This document shows positions 1 through 9,600 of a DNA stretch of 11,562 bases, in pieces. This stretch comes from Candidatus Cloacimonadota bacterium (GTDB lineage Bacteria > Cloacimonadota > Cloacimonadia > Cloacimonadales > TCS61): contig DAOUTP010000039.1 of assembly GCA_030626645.1 (NCBI GenBank), positions 1-11,562 of the forward strand, written 5' to 3'. Under the pieces are notes generated by a model, which worked only from the letters and a program-made list of their open reading frames with translations, was not told where the DNA came from and made no database searches. Numbering within the stretch: position 1 is the stretch's first letter; the number at the start of each line of letters is the position of its first letter. The position numbers were made by a program, and so were the translations under genes.

Positions 1-513
1 AGATTGCAAAGCCAGTATTAAACCAAGTATCAATGAAAGTAATGTGATTATTCCAAGCGCATCCACTCCGATGAACAGAGCTTGTTGAATTACTGATCCT
101 TTGCGTTGTCCCTTTTTATTGAAAATACCTACAAATGACCAATAGGAAATATCTGCGATCAAGTATATTCCATCTTTTATTGATCTGAGAAAATCCACAG
201 ATCCTGATCCAAGTTGCGTGAAGAAATCTAATTTATTCTCTGTTTTAACATGTTTTAATTTTGTTGATGTAAAAGTATTATAGGCTATTCTTACCATTTC
301 ATTCAGAGAAAGTGAATCATCAGGATTAAGCTCTAATTGCGACAGTATTTCATCAATAAAAGCAATGCCTGCGCTATCGATCTTTGTAACCTGAAGCAGA
401 TCAAGTGTGAAAATAGTTTGGTTACTATATTTTGGAAATTCATCAAACAAAGCAGGTACGGTGTGCTTTGTAAGCTCTCCATCAAAGAATAATGATTGTG
501 CTCTATATTCCAT
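1..513 (-). CDS. mlaE: STAS-MlaE fusion: lipid ABC transporter permease (3' part outside window)
   Basis: Inner-membrane permease of an Mla-type ABC transporter that moves lipids between membranes. The first 171 residues are in the window and the frame stays open at position 1. Residues 1-95 look like a STAS domain: the stretch TLDLLQVTKIDSAGIAFIDE holds the DSAG motif, with Ser47 where SpoIIAA and MlaB carry their conserved Ser/Thr. From about residue 100 the MlaE permease domain begins: an amphipathic region (SYWSFVGIFNKKGQRKGS), then a hydrophobic segment at 143-170 ending LGLILALQS, which matches the first conserved part of MlaE. In E. coli the STAS protein MlaB is separate and binds the ATPase; here it appears to be an N-terminal extension of the permease. 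The ATG follows the stop of the lipoprotein gene by one base (TAG-T-ATG) with only a weak GAG as Shine-Dalgarno, so translational coupling is likely. About 200 further residues should lie beyond the edge. Confidence 0.93.
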   Translation of the reverse strand, partial: MEYRAQSLFFDGELTKHTVPALFDEFPKYSNQTIFTLDLLQVTKIDSAGIAFIDEILSQLELNPDDSLSLNEMVRIAYNTFTSTKLKHVKTENKLDFFTQLGSGSVDFLRSIKDGIYLIADISYWSFVGIFNKKGQRKGSVIQQALFIGVDALGIITLLSLILGLILALQS

Positions 514-514
514 A

Positions 515-2638
515 CTATCTCAAGAAATATGTTACTCTTAAGAACAGACTGTGCTCTTTAACCAGATAGTCAATTCCTGATTCCTCACCTAACTTTTTCA
601 AATTAAATTTGTAATCAAGTGAGATATGCTTGAGCAAATTCAATTTAAAAGAATTTTCCCATTCAAACGTGTATTCACCAGCTTCATCGAAAGGAAAATA
701 GAAATCTGCATCTGTAGAATAAGTTAGGTTAAAAGGTAGTTGAAAATCACCAACAAGTGAAAGCTCTGTTCCAGTTGTATTTGTAGAAGCTAATTCAAAG
801 TACTTTCTATGTTCAACACCAGCAACCTCAACAGATGTTTCTAAAACAAAAACATCTTCATTAAACGATTGTCTTATCCCGAATCCTGCTCTAAAACTTA
901 AATTAGCTCTGGATAGTTTTAATATCCTATAATTAATACCAAATCCTTCCTTTAATTCTATTGGGTAGAAGGATGATTTTATCTGAATATTGTCGGATAA
1001 TACACTATCTCCCAACGCAACACCATTTTCATCAAATTTTTGGTAGTAGAAGTCCTCTGTGCTGTATTGTGTTTCATCGAAGAAATGTGAGTTTACATCA
1101 AATCTTCCATATAAGCCAAGATCTTTTATAAAATAATAAATTCCTGTATTCTTGATATTGATATCATCTGAAGCAAGACGGAAATCTGTATCCGAAGATT
1201 TTGATACACCCAGATCAATAACACTTTTCATATTATAATAAAGTGGATCTTTGTCGTAAATGAGATAATTTTCCAGTTGTGAATTCATGGTAATGGTTAT
1301 TTCAGGATCATCTTCATTTAACTCATTATCACTGTTCATGTTCCCATTAATGTGAATTGCACTAGATAGCTTAAGCGACTCCAAAGAAGCTGCTAAAAAA
1401 CTTTCCTCTAAAATCCCAGCTCCAGTCATATTGGTAGGATTCCCTTCCTCATCGGTTTCCATAACAATCGTCAGTTTCTGTACGTTGCCTTTTTCTATAA
1501 GAACAGTTGTAAAATCTGTGTAAGTATTAAATGGTTCATTATTTATGGTAATTTTATAATGTCCCGGTTTAAGAACCCAGACTTTTTCCTGCTCGCCAAG
1601 TTCAACTTCTGCAGGGAATTCGCTACCATAACTTTCTCCGTGTTCTAAATCAAATAACTCGTAAATAACTTTGGCAAAGTTTCTATTTTTATCTATAATT
1701 TCAACAATTAGACAACCCCAGTCAGGTTCTACTATTGTTTTATAACGCGGATGAATTTTGATGTTCTTTTTAGTCATTTTTTGATCTTTATTTCCAGAGC
1801 CATATTCGATAGAATAAGTACCTTCCATCAACGGTAATGCTTCTCCTATTTTACCAGATATTTCATATCCATATTTATCATAAATTTTATAATACGGTTC
1901 ATTTTCTGTTCTTGTAATAGCAGGCACTAACAGGAGTCCTTTCCCGCTGGTATCTTCTTCCGAATCAAGTATCTCAACAAGTGCAGGATCAATCTCTATC
2001 GCGATTTTATCTTGCGAAATAACGGCTTGTGACCCAAACGTATTATGAATAGTTATCTTAGCGGCAAATTTGTCGATCTCATCTAAAAAGATTTCATTTA
2101 TTGTTTGTGTAAAAGTATCAAAATCTTGTTTTAACAATACTCTTTCTATATTCGCTGAATGAGTTAATAGTGGTTTTTCCATATCTTTTTTTCGATACGT
2201 GAAATCGATATTCAATCTTGCCTGATAGAGTGTTTCGGATATATACATCTCAATATTATTAATACTTGTTTCAATTACATAATCAGGTGTGGAAGTAAAC
2301 AGTTCTCTTTGTGTATTCTTGAACATATTGTAACTATCCAGCCGTTTTTTTACCATATTTGGAATTATCTTTGAAAGTTTAACTCCCCAAAGATTATTAT
2401 TGGAATATGTAATGCGTGGTCCAAAATGACGAACAACAATCTGTTTTCTATTATAGGTTCTTGGAACCTTTGTATCCTCAATGTAAACAGATTGATCGAA
2501 GGGCTCATCCAACCTGAGTTCATCTTTTTCGGAATGAGAATAATATTCAAGAATGAAGTAATTTCTGGGTACGATGTTTCTTGCCATACACCCAAATAAA
2601 AATATGATTAATAAACTTAAAACAATTATTTTTTTCAT
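515..2638 (-). CDS. ABC auxiliary lipoprotein (PqiC-like) with C-terminal beta-barrel-like domain
   Basis: Probable outer-membrane partner of the MCE lipid transporter; 707 residues, far longer than the roughly 190-residue PqiC-type lipoproteins. Residues 1-17 are a lipoprotein signal with lipobox LFGC (Cys17); Met at +2, not Asp, fits outer-membrane sorting. Residues 21-200 resemble the ABC transport auxiliary lipoprotein family: RNYFILEYY near the start, YNRKQIVVR at 62-70 and NLWGVKLSKIIPNMVKKRL at 82-100 are its recognisable signature. Residues 233-395 are beta-rich PEGA-like segments (EGTYSIEYGSG, LKPGHYKITIN). From about residue 423 to the end, alternating amphipathic strands rich in Tyr/Phe and Asn/Asp end in SLFLRVTYFLR, the pattern of a small outer-membrane beta-barrel of DUF481-like type. 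The fusion is seen in the sequence as one uninterrupted frame; the barrel call is inference from strand pattern. The gene starts 13 nt after the MCE gene and ends 1 nt before the permease gene. The auxiliary domain is the surer part. Confidence 0.85.
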   Translation of the reverse strand: MKKIIVLSLLIIFLFGCMARNIVPRNYFILEYYSHSEKDELRLDEPFDQSVYIEDTKVPRTYNRKQIVVRHFGPRITYSNNNLWGVKLSKIIPNMVKKRLDSYNMFKNTQRELFTSTPDYVIETSINNIEMYISETLYQARLNIDFTYRKKDMEKPLLTHSANIERVLLKQDFDTFTQTINEIFLDEIDKFAAKITIHNTFGSQAVISQDKIAIEIDPALVEILDSEEDTSGKGLLLVPAITRTENEPYYKIYDKYGYEISGKIGEALPLMEGTYSIEYGSGNKDQKMTKKNIKIHPRYKTIVEPDWGCLIVEIIDKNRNFAKVIYELFDLEHGESYGSEFPAEVELGEQEKVWVLKPGHYKITINNEPFNTYTDFTTVLIEKGNVQKLTIVMETDEEGNPTNMTGAGILEESFLAASLESLKLSSAIHINGNMNSDNELNEDDPEITITMNSQLENYLIYDKDPLYYNMKSVIDLGVSKSSDTDFRLASDDINIKNTGIYYFIKDLGLYGRFDVNSHFFDETQYSTEDFYYQKFDENGVALGDSVLSDNIQIKSSFYPIELKEGFGINYRILKLSRANLSFRAGFGIRQSFNEDVFVLETSVEVAGVEHRKYFELASTNTTGTELSLVGDFQLPFNLTYSTDADFYFPFDEAGEYTFEWENSFKLNLLKHISLDYKFNLKKLGEESGIDYLVKEHSLFLRVTYFLR

Positions 2639-2646
2639 AGTTACTT

Positions 2647-2653
2647 CTCCCTT
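2647..2653 (-). promoter_or_regulatory. Ribosome binding site overlapping the mlaD stop codon
   Basis: The minus strand reads AAGGGAG, 8 nt before the ATG of the lipoprotein gene, and its first two A residues belong to the TAA stop of the upstream MCE gene. This arrangement suggests that ribosomes finishing mlaD help initiate the lipoprotein, keeping the two subunits in step. Confidence 0.75.
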
Positions 2654-3581
2654 AATTTCCTAACCTTATAAGCACTGATGGATCTTCACTGATCTGTCTG
2701 GAAAAATCGTTTAAATAGTCGATAGTTTCTTTCAGACTTTCAATTGTATCAAGTAGATCCTGCCTGCTTTCAAGATGAGTTGCATCGATATGGGAAATTG
2801 CATTATTTGCATCAACTGTCAGTTTATGGATATCTATTATGATCTGCTTCAAATCTGAATCTGCAAGATCAGAAGTGATCTTTTCGGTACTTGTAACGAT
2901 CTTTTCAACTTGCCCGGATTCCATGATCTTATCAAATCTTTCTAAAAGAGATCTTGTACTATTTGCTATCTGCTCTAAATCTTTTGTAATGACCTCTAAT
3001 GATGCAACAGTATTAATAATTGAGCTTTGATTATCATCAATGATCGTATCAACATTTGCTATAATGTTATTTAGTCGTTTTGCATTTTCTTCGCTGGTTA
3101 TAGTGTTTAGGTTATTAAGAAGTATTTCAAATTTATTGGCAATTATCTCTGCTTTTCCGGAAATACTTTCAAACGTAGATTGACCTGCATTAATATATGA
3201 ACCTGATTCTAAAAGTTCTGCTTCTTGTGACCCGCCTGTTATTTCAACCTGCACCAGACCGGTAATTCCAATCGGGATCAAGGAAGCTTTCATGTCACCC
3301 TTGATCGGTGTATCCGATTTTATGCTTGCAGTTACAATAATATCAGAAATATTCTCTAAATCAATAGAAATATCATCAACTCTTCCAATACCAATACCTC
3401 GATATTTCACTGGTCCGCCAATCTGAAGCCCAGTTACTGATGTATCTTTATATCGAATGTAATAAATATCACGTTTTTGCATGATCTTTGTACCGGCAAC
3501 CATAATGAGGAACATGATCATTAAAACAGATATTACAGTAATAAAAATGCCCAATCTGAATTTCTGCGCTTTAGTTACCAT
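2652..3581 (-). CDS. mlaD: MCE-domain (MlaD-family) lipid transport substrate-binding protein
   Basis: Periplasmic MCE protein that would form a ring on the MlaE permease and pass lipids into the periplasm. The chosen product has 309 residues: KAQKFRLG then a single N-terminal membrane helix (about 10-30), and an MCE domain at 38-116 with the typical GGPVKYRGIGIGRV and IGITGLVQVEITGG segments. Residues 135-300 hold a long helical region without any proline, and the tail SEDPSVLIRLGN resembles the conserved end of MlaD-type proteins. E. coli MlaD is about 180 residues, so the helical extension is long. The start at 3581 is preferred over an in-frame ATG 11 codons upstream because a perfect AAGGAG lies 6 nt before it, and MVTKAQKFRLG fits the family N-terminus. 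It is the first gene of a three-gene module with the lipoprotein and the STAS-permease. The partner ATPase is not in the window. Confidence 0.93.
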   Translation of the reverse strand: MVTKAQKFRLGIFITVISVLMIMFLIMVAGTKIMQKRDIYYIRYKDTSVTGLQIGGPVKYRGIGIGRVDDISIDLENISDIIVTASIKSDTPIKGDMKASLIPIGITGLVQVEITGGSQEAELLESGSYINAGQSTFESISGKAEIIANKFEILLNNLNTITSEENAKRLNNIIANVDTIIDDNQSSIINTVASLEVITKDLEQIANSTRSLLERFDKIMESGQVEKIVTSTEKITSDLADSDLKQIIIDIHKLTVDANNAISHIDATHLESRQDLLDTIESLKETIDYLNDFSRQISEDPSVLIRLGN

Positions 3582-3587
3582 TGGTTT

Positions 3588-3593
3588 CTCCTT
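3588..3593 (-). promoter_or_regulatory. Ribosome binding site fixing the mlaD start
   Basis: The minus strand reads AAGGAG, 6 nt before the ATG at 3581. No comparable site precedes the in-frame ATG at 3614, which supports the shorter MCE protein. Confidence 0.85.
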
Positions 3594-3604
3594 ATTAATG
3601 TACT

Positions 3605-3633
3605 TCTTAAGCAATAGAATATCCTGATGTCAA
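3605..3633 (-). promoter_or_regulatory. Possible promoter for the MCE module
   Basis: A perfect TTGACA (-35 consensus) lies at 3633-3628 on the minus strand, in the 85-nt gap after sprA. At 17 nt the matching -10 position reads TTAAGA, which is poor, so the promoter is only suggested. If real, the lipid-transport genes could be expressed separately from sprA. Confidence 0.3.
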
Positions 3634-3641
3634 GTAAAATG

Positions 3642-3663
3642 CTTGTTACAATTATTAAACAAG
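3642..3663 (-). terminator. Weak hairpin after sprA
   Basis: Starting 3 nt after the sprA stop codon, CTTGTT and AACAAG can pair as a 6-bp stem with a 10-nt loop, followed by CATTTTAC on the minus strand. There is no proper U-run and the stem is short, so it may act as a weak or partial terminator or an mRNA 3' protector, or be chance. Confidence 0.25.
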
Positions 3664-3666
3664 TTC

Positions 3667-6600
3667 TTAAAAAATTATTTCTATCCAGATACTAAGACGG
3701 AACATTGAAGAAGATGTTTTTCTCTTTTTATCTTCTGTCCATTCATATTCACTGGTAAGTCCGGCAGTAATGCTCTTACTAAATTTATAAGATGCTCCTG
3801 GGGTAATGCTATATGATGTTCTTTCAATTTCTGTAATTTCTTTCTCCTGACCTTTACTTGTTGTTTCAGTCATATCCATATTGAAATTCACATCCGTAGT
3901 AATTTCATTCTTCATATTTGTTCGTTTGAAGAATAAAATTCTTATACCCTTGGGGTTAGAAAATGACCATGAAAGATTGCCATTCATAGATTGAGTTGTG
4001 GTGCGTCGTATATCATCATAATTAACACGATGGCTAATGTTTTCCAGATCAGAGTAGTTAAGGGAAAAACTGCTTGTAATATTATGAACCCAATTCCCAT
4101 GCCATGAAATCAATGGAGTGAGATTGATCCGGTTCTGTTCTGTATCGGCTTGTGTAAAATCGATATCACCATCTAGCATTTCTGAATAAACATAGCTGCT
4201 TGTAAGGCGGGAACTTGTAAGTATTTTCTCGGCGTGAATTAGCTTTTCAAATTCTGTAAGTGTTACCGAAATATTTGGAAAGGTTGTAGTAATCTTTAGT
4301 TTACTAATATTACTTATTGTTGTTGTTATCTCTCTTGAGTAACCAAAGTTTGTTGATAAATTCCTAATTATCGGAAAGCTGGCTGAAGTTGAATATTTGT
4401 CAGTAATTGTTTTCAGGATTATTTCCTTATCATCTCCTTCTTCATCAAGAATATGCGGTAGACCTAATTGATAAAGAAAATCGGGGCGGTCGAATCTATC
4501 ATCGTAGGTTGTACGGTAAGTATTATCATAAGAAACGCTGATATTGCTCAATCCGCTGATATAGCTTACAATTGAAGCAAGTAGATTGCTTTTTCTCTCT
4601 GGCATAGTCTGTTGTTCAGGTTTCTTCTCAGGTTCACGCTGTCCTTCTTTATCACCTTTTTCCGGTTCTTTCGGCGAATCACCTTCTAATTCATCTCCTT
4701 CCTTTGAATCATCTTCTCCTTTTTTTTCAGGTTCCTCAGGTTCATCCTTTGGTTCTTCACCGCCAAATGGTGTTCGCATCTCAGGTTGTTCGAAATTGTC
4801 TTTTTCTTCTTTTTTTATCTCTTCATCTTTCTGATCCGGTTCAGATTCTTCTTCCTCTTTGGCAATTCCTGAGAATTTTTTATCCAGCCAACTGGCAAGA
4901 TCACGCAGCATATCCTGATTTTTTAAAGTAACGTTCCCACCAATTTTCCGATTTACTCCACCTCTGTAATATAGTGTATCCTGCGTACCTGATTTCACAT
5001 GATCATCATCGTAAGTAACAGATGCATCACCGTTGAAACTGATTATATTATCAATATACTTTGGATCAAATCCAACTGCAATGTTTTGAGTTCTCTCTTT
5101 CTCCTCTCCTATGTTATATCCTTTCCAATAGTTCTTCAACATAAGGTCCCGTTTGGTGGTAAGATCGTATGAAGTTGAAATATCACTTAAAATATCGTAA
5201 TCAAAACCGGATGATGTTTCAAATGTTCGAGTTTGAAACGAGTTTGTATTGGGAGCCCAATGCGGGATCGAATCGGTATACGTATCCCAAAGCCATGCAT
5301 ATGGATCAGTATTCCGCAGAGTTAATGTATTAGATATGTTATGCGGGAAGAAATGGAACTTATAATTTGAAAACAAACCTATATCAATCTTCTCTTTGGG
5401 AATCGTGAAATTATATATATGTTTAAGTGTATAAGTTGTTGTTGTATCCGCACGGGTAGCATTTGTTGTAAAAGTTTTCTGAATATTACCACTAATAGTA
5501 GTATTCTTTAATGTATAAGCCAATATTTTGCTTTTAGGTGTTTTAGACTGACTTATGGTAAGATCAGCACGATATGATAGATTTCTATTTGTCTCTCGAT
5601 CTTTATCTTCGGCAAGAAGATCTTCACGCAAAATATCGGAACCCGATTTAAATCGTGGTATTCCAACTGATTGTGTCCTTGCAAGATTAAGCGGAATATT
5701 GATACCCCATTCTGCCGGCATAAATTTATTCAAATTAATCCTGTTGGTTATGTCCAGGCTTGTTTGTTGAACATATGACACATTAGTAGTTCTTCTGGCT
5801 GAAGATTGAAAATTTTCCGACCTGTAATCCAAACCTATGTTAAATGTAGCAAAATCTGCGAAACTGGTTGAAAAATTTGCTCTGGTTGCAATTCCCAGAT
5901 CTTCATATGGATCTGCTACCCTGATATCATCAAAATATATTCTCCCTGTAAATTGGTTTGATGCTTCTAAACCCAAAGACATCTCTCTTACGTCCGATAG
6001 ACTTGGATTTCCAACTTTAGAAAGTTTTATATCTCCAATATAGTAACTTACATCATTATTGCTATCTAAGTTTTTTAATTGTGTGAATTCAGAGAATTCA
6101 ATTTCAATTTCTCTCCAGCCGTCTTCATCCATAATGGCATTATATTCTTGAAGATACAAAGGTTGTTTTATCTCATAGTAATTCACTGAATCTGCCCCAA
6201 GACGAATAATCAGAGAGTCTTGTTCTTCCGGAGAATAGCCCGTAATCGGTTTCTCGGCATATACCCAATAACGTATCTTATTATATGCAAGAAGATTATA
6301 TGGATCCAAAAATTCCTGAGTTACCAGACCATGTTTCCTGGTTTCCAAATTCTTATACTCTATGGTTAATGATTGTTCTAATGTAGCTTCACCATTTTCC
6401 TCGATAACTGTATGCGGAGCAGGTGTATAATGCTGGTCAGATTGATTATCTGCAATTCCAACTTGCATAATTTCGGTATTGCCTGTTGCAACTGTCCCAT
6501 CTTCGTTTTTAATAAATCCTTCTTCCCATTTATTCCCGACTACATCAAGATTCACAATTCGGACTCTTGTGCTATCTTCAACCTCAAACCAGATACGAGA

Positions 6601-9600
6601 GAAACTGATCTTTTTGATATTGGGTATTTTGCTGGCATTATCTGTTATAATTCTGTAATTTTCGGGATTATGAAGAGGAATTCGGAACAATCTCCAGCCA
6701 TTAAACTCCCCTTCCATAAACTCTTCGCCATCGTTAAGGCTGACTGAATATTCAAAGTAAATATTATCTTTATCTAAATCATAATTATCATTTAAATCTT
6801 CTGTATCGAGTTTATTATTACCTTCTGTTCCATTAATATAAGGATATTCTTCAGCACCATTTATAACCACTTCCTCATTATCAAAATTATCATCAGGATC
6901 ATCACCGGAGTCACCGGTTTTAATTCTATCCAAACCTATATCTTCACCACCATCCAGGAATCCATCAACAGGTGTTTCGGGTCCTCCATCTTCTTTGTCT
7001 GGCAAATCATTTTCACCCGGACGATAAAAGTCTTCACTCACTTTCCCCAGGTCTATATGCATAACCACCGGGCGGGATTCCTGATTATAATTAAGTGTGT
7101 CTACTTTTGCCAGGATCTCAATATATTTCTTATTAGAAAAATCTACTTCATTACCGATATATTTCATCACACCAGCCCAATATTTCATGTTTGTTCCGGG
7201 CATTCCAATATCGGGAGGTTTTATTTTACATGCTAATACTGATACTTTTTCTTTCTCCTCTTTCTCGGTTAGAGAGTTGGGGTCATAAACATCTCTGGCA
7301 TATACATCATTGGGATTGTAGTAATTGATATGTGCTTTACCATAATCGATAAGATTTCCAGAAGGTTCTTCAGCCGGTCTGCTGGCAAATGACCAGGTAG
7401 CTCTGGTAATTCCAAGTGGATACATCTCTATTGTGCTTTCCATATCATCAAGGTATGCTTCTTTTTTATCGTATTGTTTATCACTTCCATATATGCGCGG
7501 GAGGCTCATCGCTACTTCACCCGATAGAGTTACAGATGATCTAACATCTGTTTTTATCAATGGAAGCCAATCTATGAATTTAGTTATAAATGGCAGATCA
7601 TAATTAATTTCTCCGTCAATATCAGCAAGAATAATACTTCTGTTTTCGTTACCGATCTTAGGTCTATCTTCCCTCACTTTCTCAGATTGATAAATAAATG
7701 TTCCACCAAGCTTAATATTTTCATTGAATTCCATATCAGCACGCAATCCGAGGATGGTTTTATTATCCATTGCAAAAAGTGGTTTAAATTGATAATCAAT
7801 TATAATCTCTATATCAGAATCTTTAGCCTCACTCGTTAGAAATGTAATTAGTCCAAAATCATAATCTGCTATGAAGTCAATATTCTCTACAAGCTCATCT
7901 TTATCCTGTCCTATCTTTATCACAATACTTCCCGGTAAAATACCCATCTGCAATTGAATATTTTCTCTACCGATCTTACCTTTAATAAAGATGTAGTTTG
8001 TAATTGGATCGGTTACGGGTTCTTGGTAATAAATAATTGAATCATTCAATGAGTAAAAGGGTTTAATAAATGGAAAATATATGTAACCTGCAATCAGATT
8101 CACAGCAGTATCTTCACCATTGATTTTGCCGTCATCATTGTTATCCAGTCTAAGGTACTCATTAAGTGTAATATCTGGAAAACTAGGCGTAACTACTTCC
8201 TCGGGAGCATTAGGATATGGAATTGTACTTCCTGCAGGTTTCGTATATACCGTCATCTCGAAACCTTCATTTTCAATGTTCTGCATACCTAGATTATAAA
8301 AATTTCTTACCTGTAAATCCCAATAATCCTCATCACTTACTTCCTGGTTCTCTATACGTAACATTTTAGTTTCTACAGGAGAACTGGCGTCATTTCCAAT
8401 CACAGTACCATCATTACGAGTATATGTGATCCCGATAGCATAAATTTTATTTACCGCCCCCATCATAGTAATTATACCAGCATCATAATTGAAAATGTAG
8501 TCTGTTCCTTCTGTCAGAATATCAAAATGATATGTCTCTCCATGATCAATATAATTCACACCCGGTCTTGTCATTGTGTTATTGCTGGCAGATCCATCAT
8601 CAAGATAGACTGTAAGTCTCATATCCGGATCAGGTAGTAAATACCAGCCAGCTGGTGAAAGTTCCCAATTGCTAAACTCTGGATCCAGTTTAATGGCATT
8701 ATCTTTCCAACCCATTGGATAGGCTACGCCTTCCACACCATCCGCATCACCATAAAGTGAGTACAGAGCAGAAGGTTGTTCAATATAATAGTGTGTTTTA
8801 TTAACAAAACCACTACTTCTCATTTCATTTTCTCTTGGTTCAGCACTACCTTTCCAGGTTTGAGTATTTTTTTGTGCTTCATCTTTACCCATGATTGTTG
8901 TAACTCTTAAATGCCCAGCTTCAAATTGTGTTTTTATTCCAAAAAGACCTTCAGATGAAGCACTATAGCTAATAAATTTTGAACCGGCTAACGAAAGTGA
9001 GATATTACCACCATCAACCGCTCTTACAATTTCATCTTCATCACCTTCATAATTTATATTGATCTCGCTCGGCGTTGGCATTACTTCATCATCAGAAGTA
9101 GATTGATGGTTTACATCTACATGAATCTTTTCACCTATTGTTCCCCTGAGCCGCAAGTTAAGATCCTGTCTCATTTCCGGTGTGAAGTCAATATTGTCAT
9201 CTCCTTCACCTACTGCATCACTTCGCGTAAACATTCTACCGGCAAATGTTAATCGCTGGCTTCCATTCAAGTTCAATCTTCCAGCTTTATCACCCATGAA
9301 TCTGCGAACGGATTTCGGCAGAGCCATTTTGGGCAATTTAATAACAATTTCAGGAATTAGACCTTCTCCTTGTTCACGCTCTTTATTTCCCAAGAGTTCT
9401 TTGCATTTTACTAATAATTCTCTTTTAAAATATCCATAGAATGCGTTTCGATTAAAGCTCTTAAGTGATATAAATATCGGTGGGTAAAGTTCTAAATTAT
9501 TTAATTTTGCAGTTAATTTTACAAGTTGCTTATCATAATCTATCTCTTTATGTGTTTGAATCTGATAGGTGCCAAATTTATTATGTGGATAAGCTGTGAT

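Noticed and set aside
2365..2595. Minus-strand open frame of 76 codons
   Set aside because: Overlaps the lipoprotein gene in another frame, inside its conserved auxiliary-domain motifs.
3582..3614. Longer MCE protein starting at the ATG at 3614
   Set aside because: The extra 11 residues have no good ribosome site, and the perfect AAGGAG falls just before the internal ATG at 3581.
4586..4834. Plus-strand open frame of 82 codons rich in Ser, Phe and Gly
   Set aside because: It is the reverse complement of the acidic Glu-rich insert in sprA; Ser/Phe runs are what GAA/GAG-rich DNA gives on the other strand.
6412..6747. Plus-strand open frame of 111 codons
   Set aside because: It lies wholly inside the well-supported sprA frame, has no recognisable motif and no ribosome site I could see.
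8110..8145. SprA as a cellulosome-type dockerin protein
   Set aside because: Only one calcium loop is present and the surrounding sequence is ordinary SprA, so this is not a dockerin domain.
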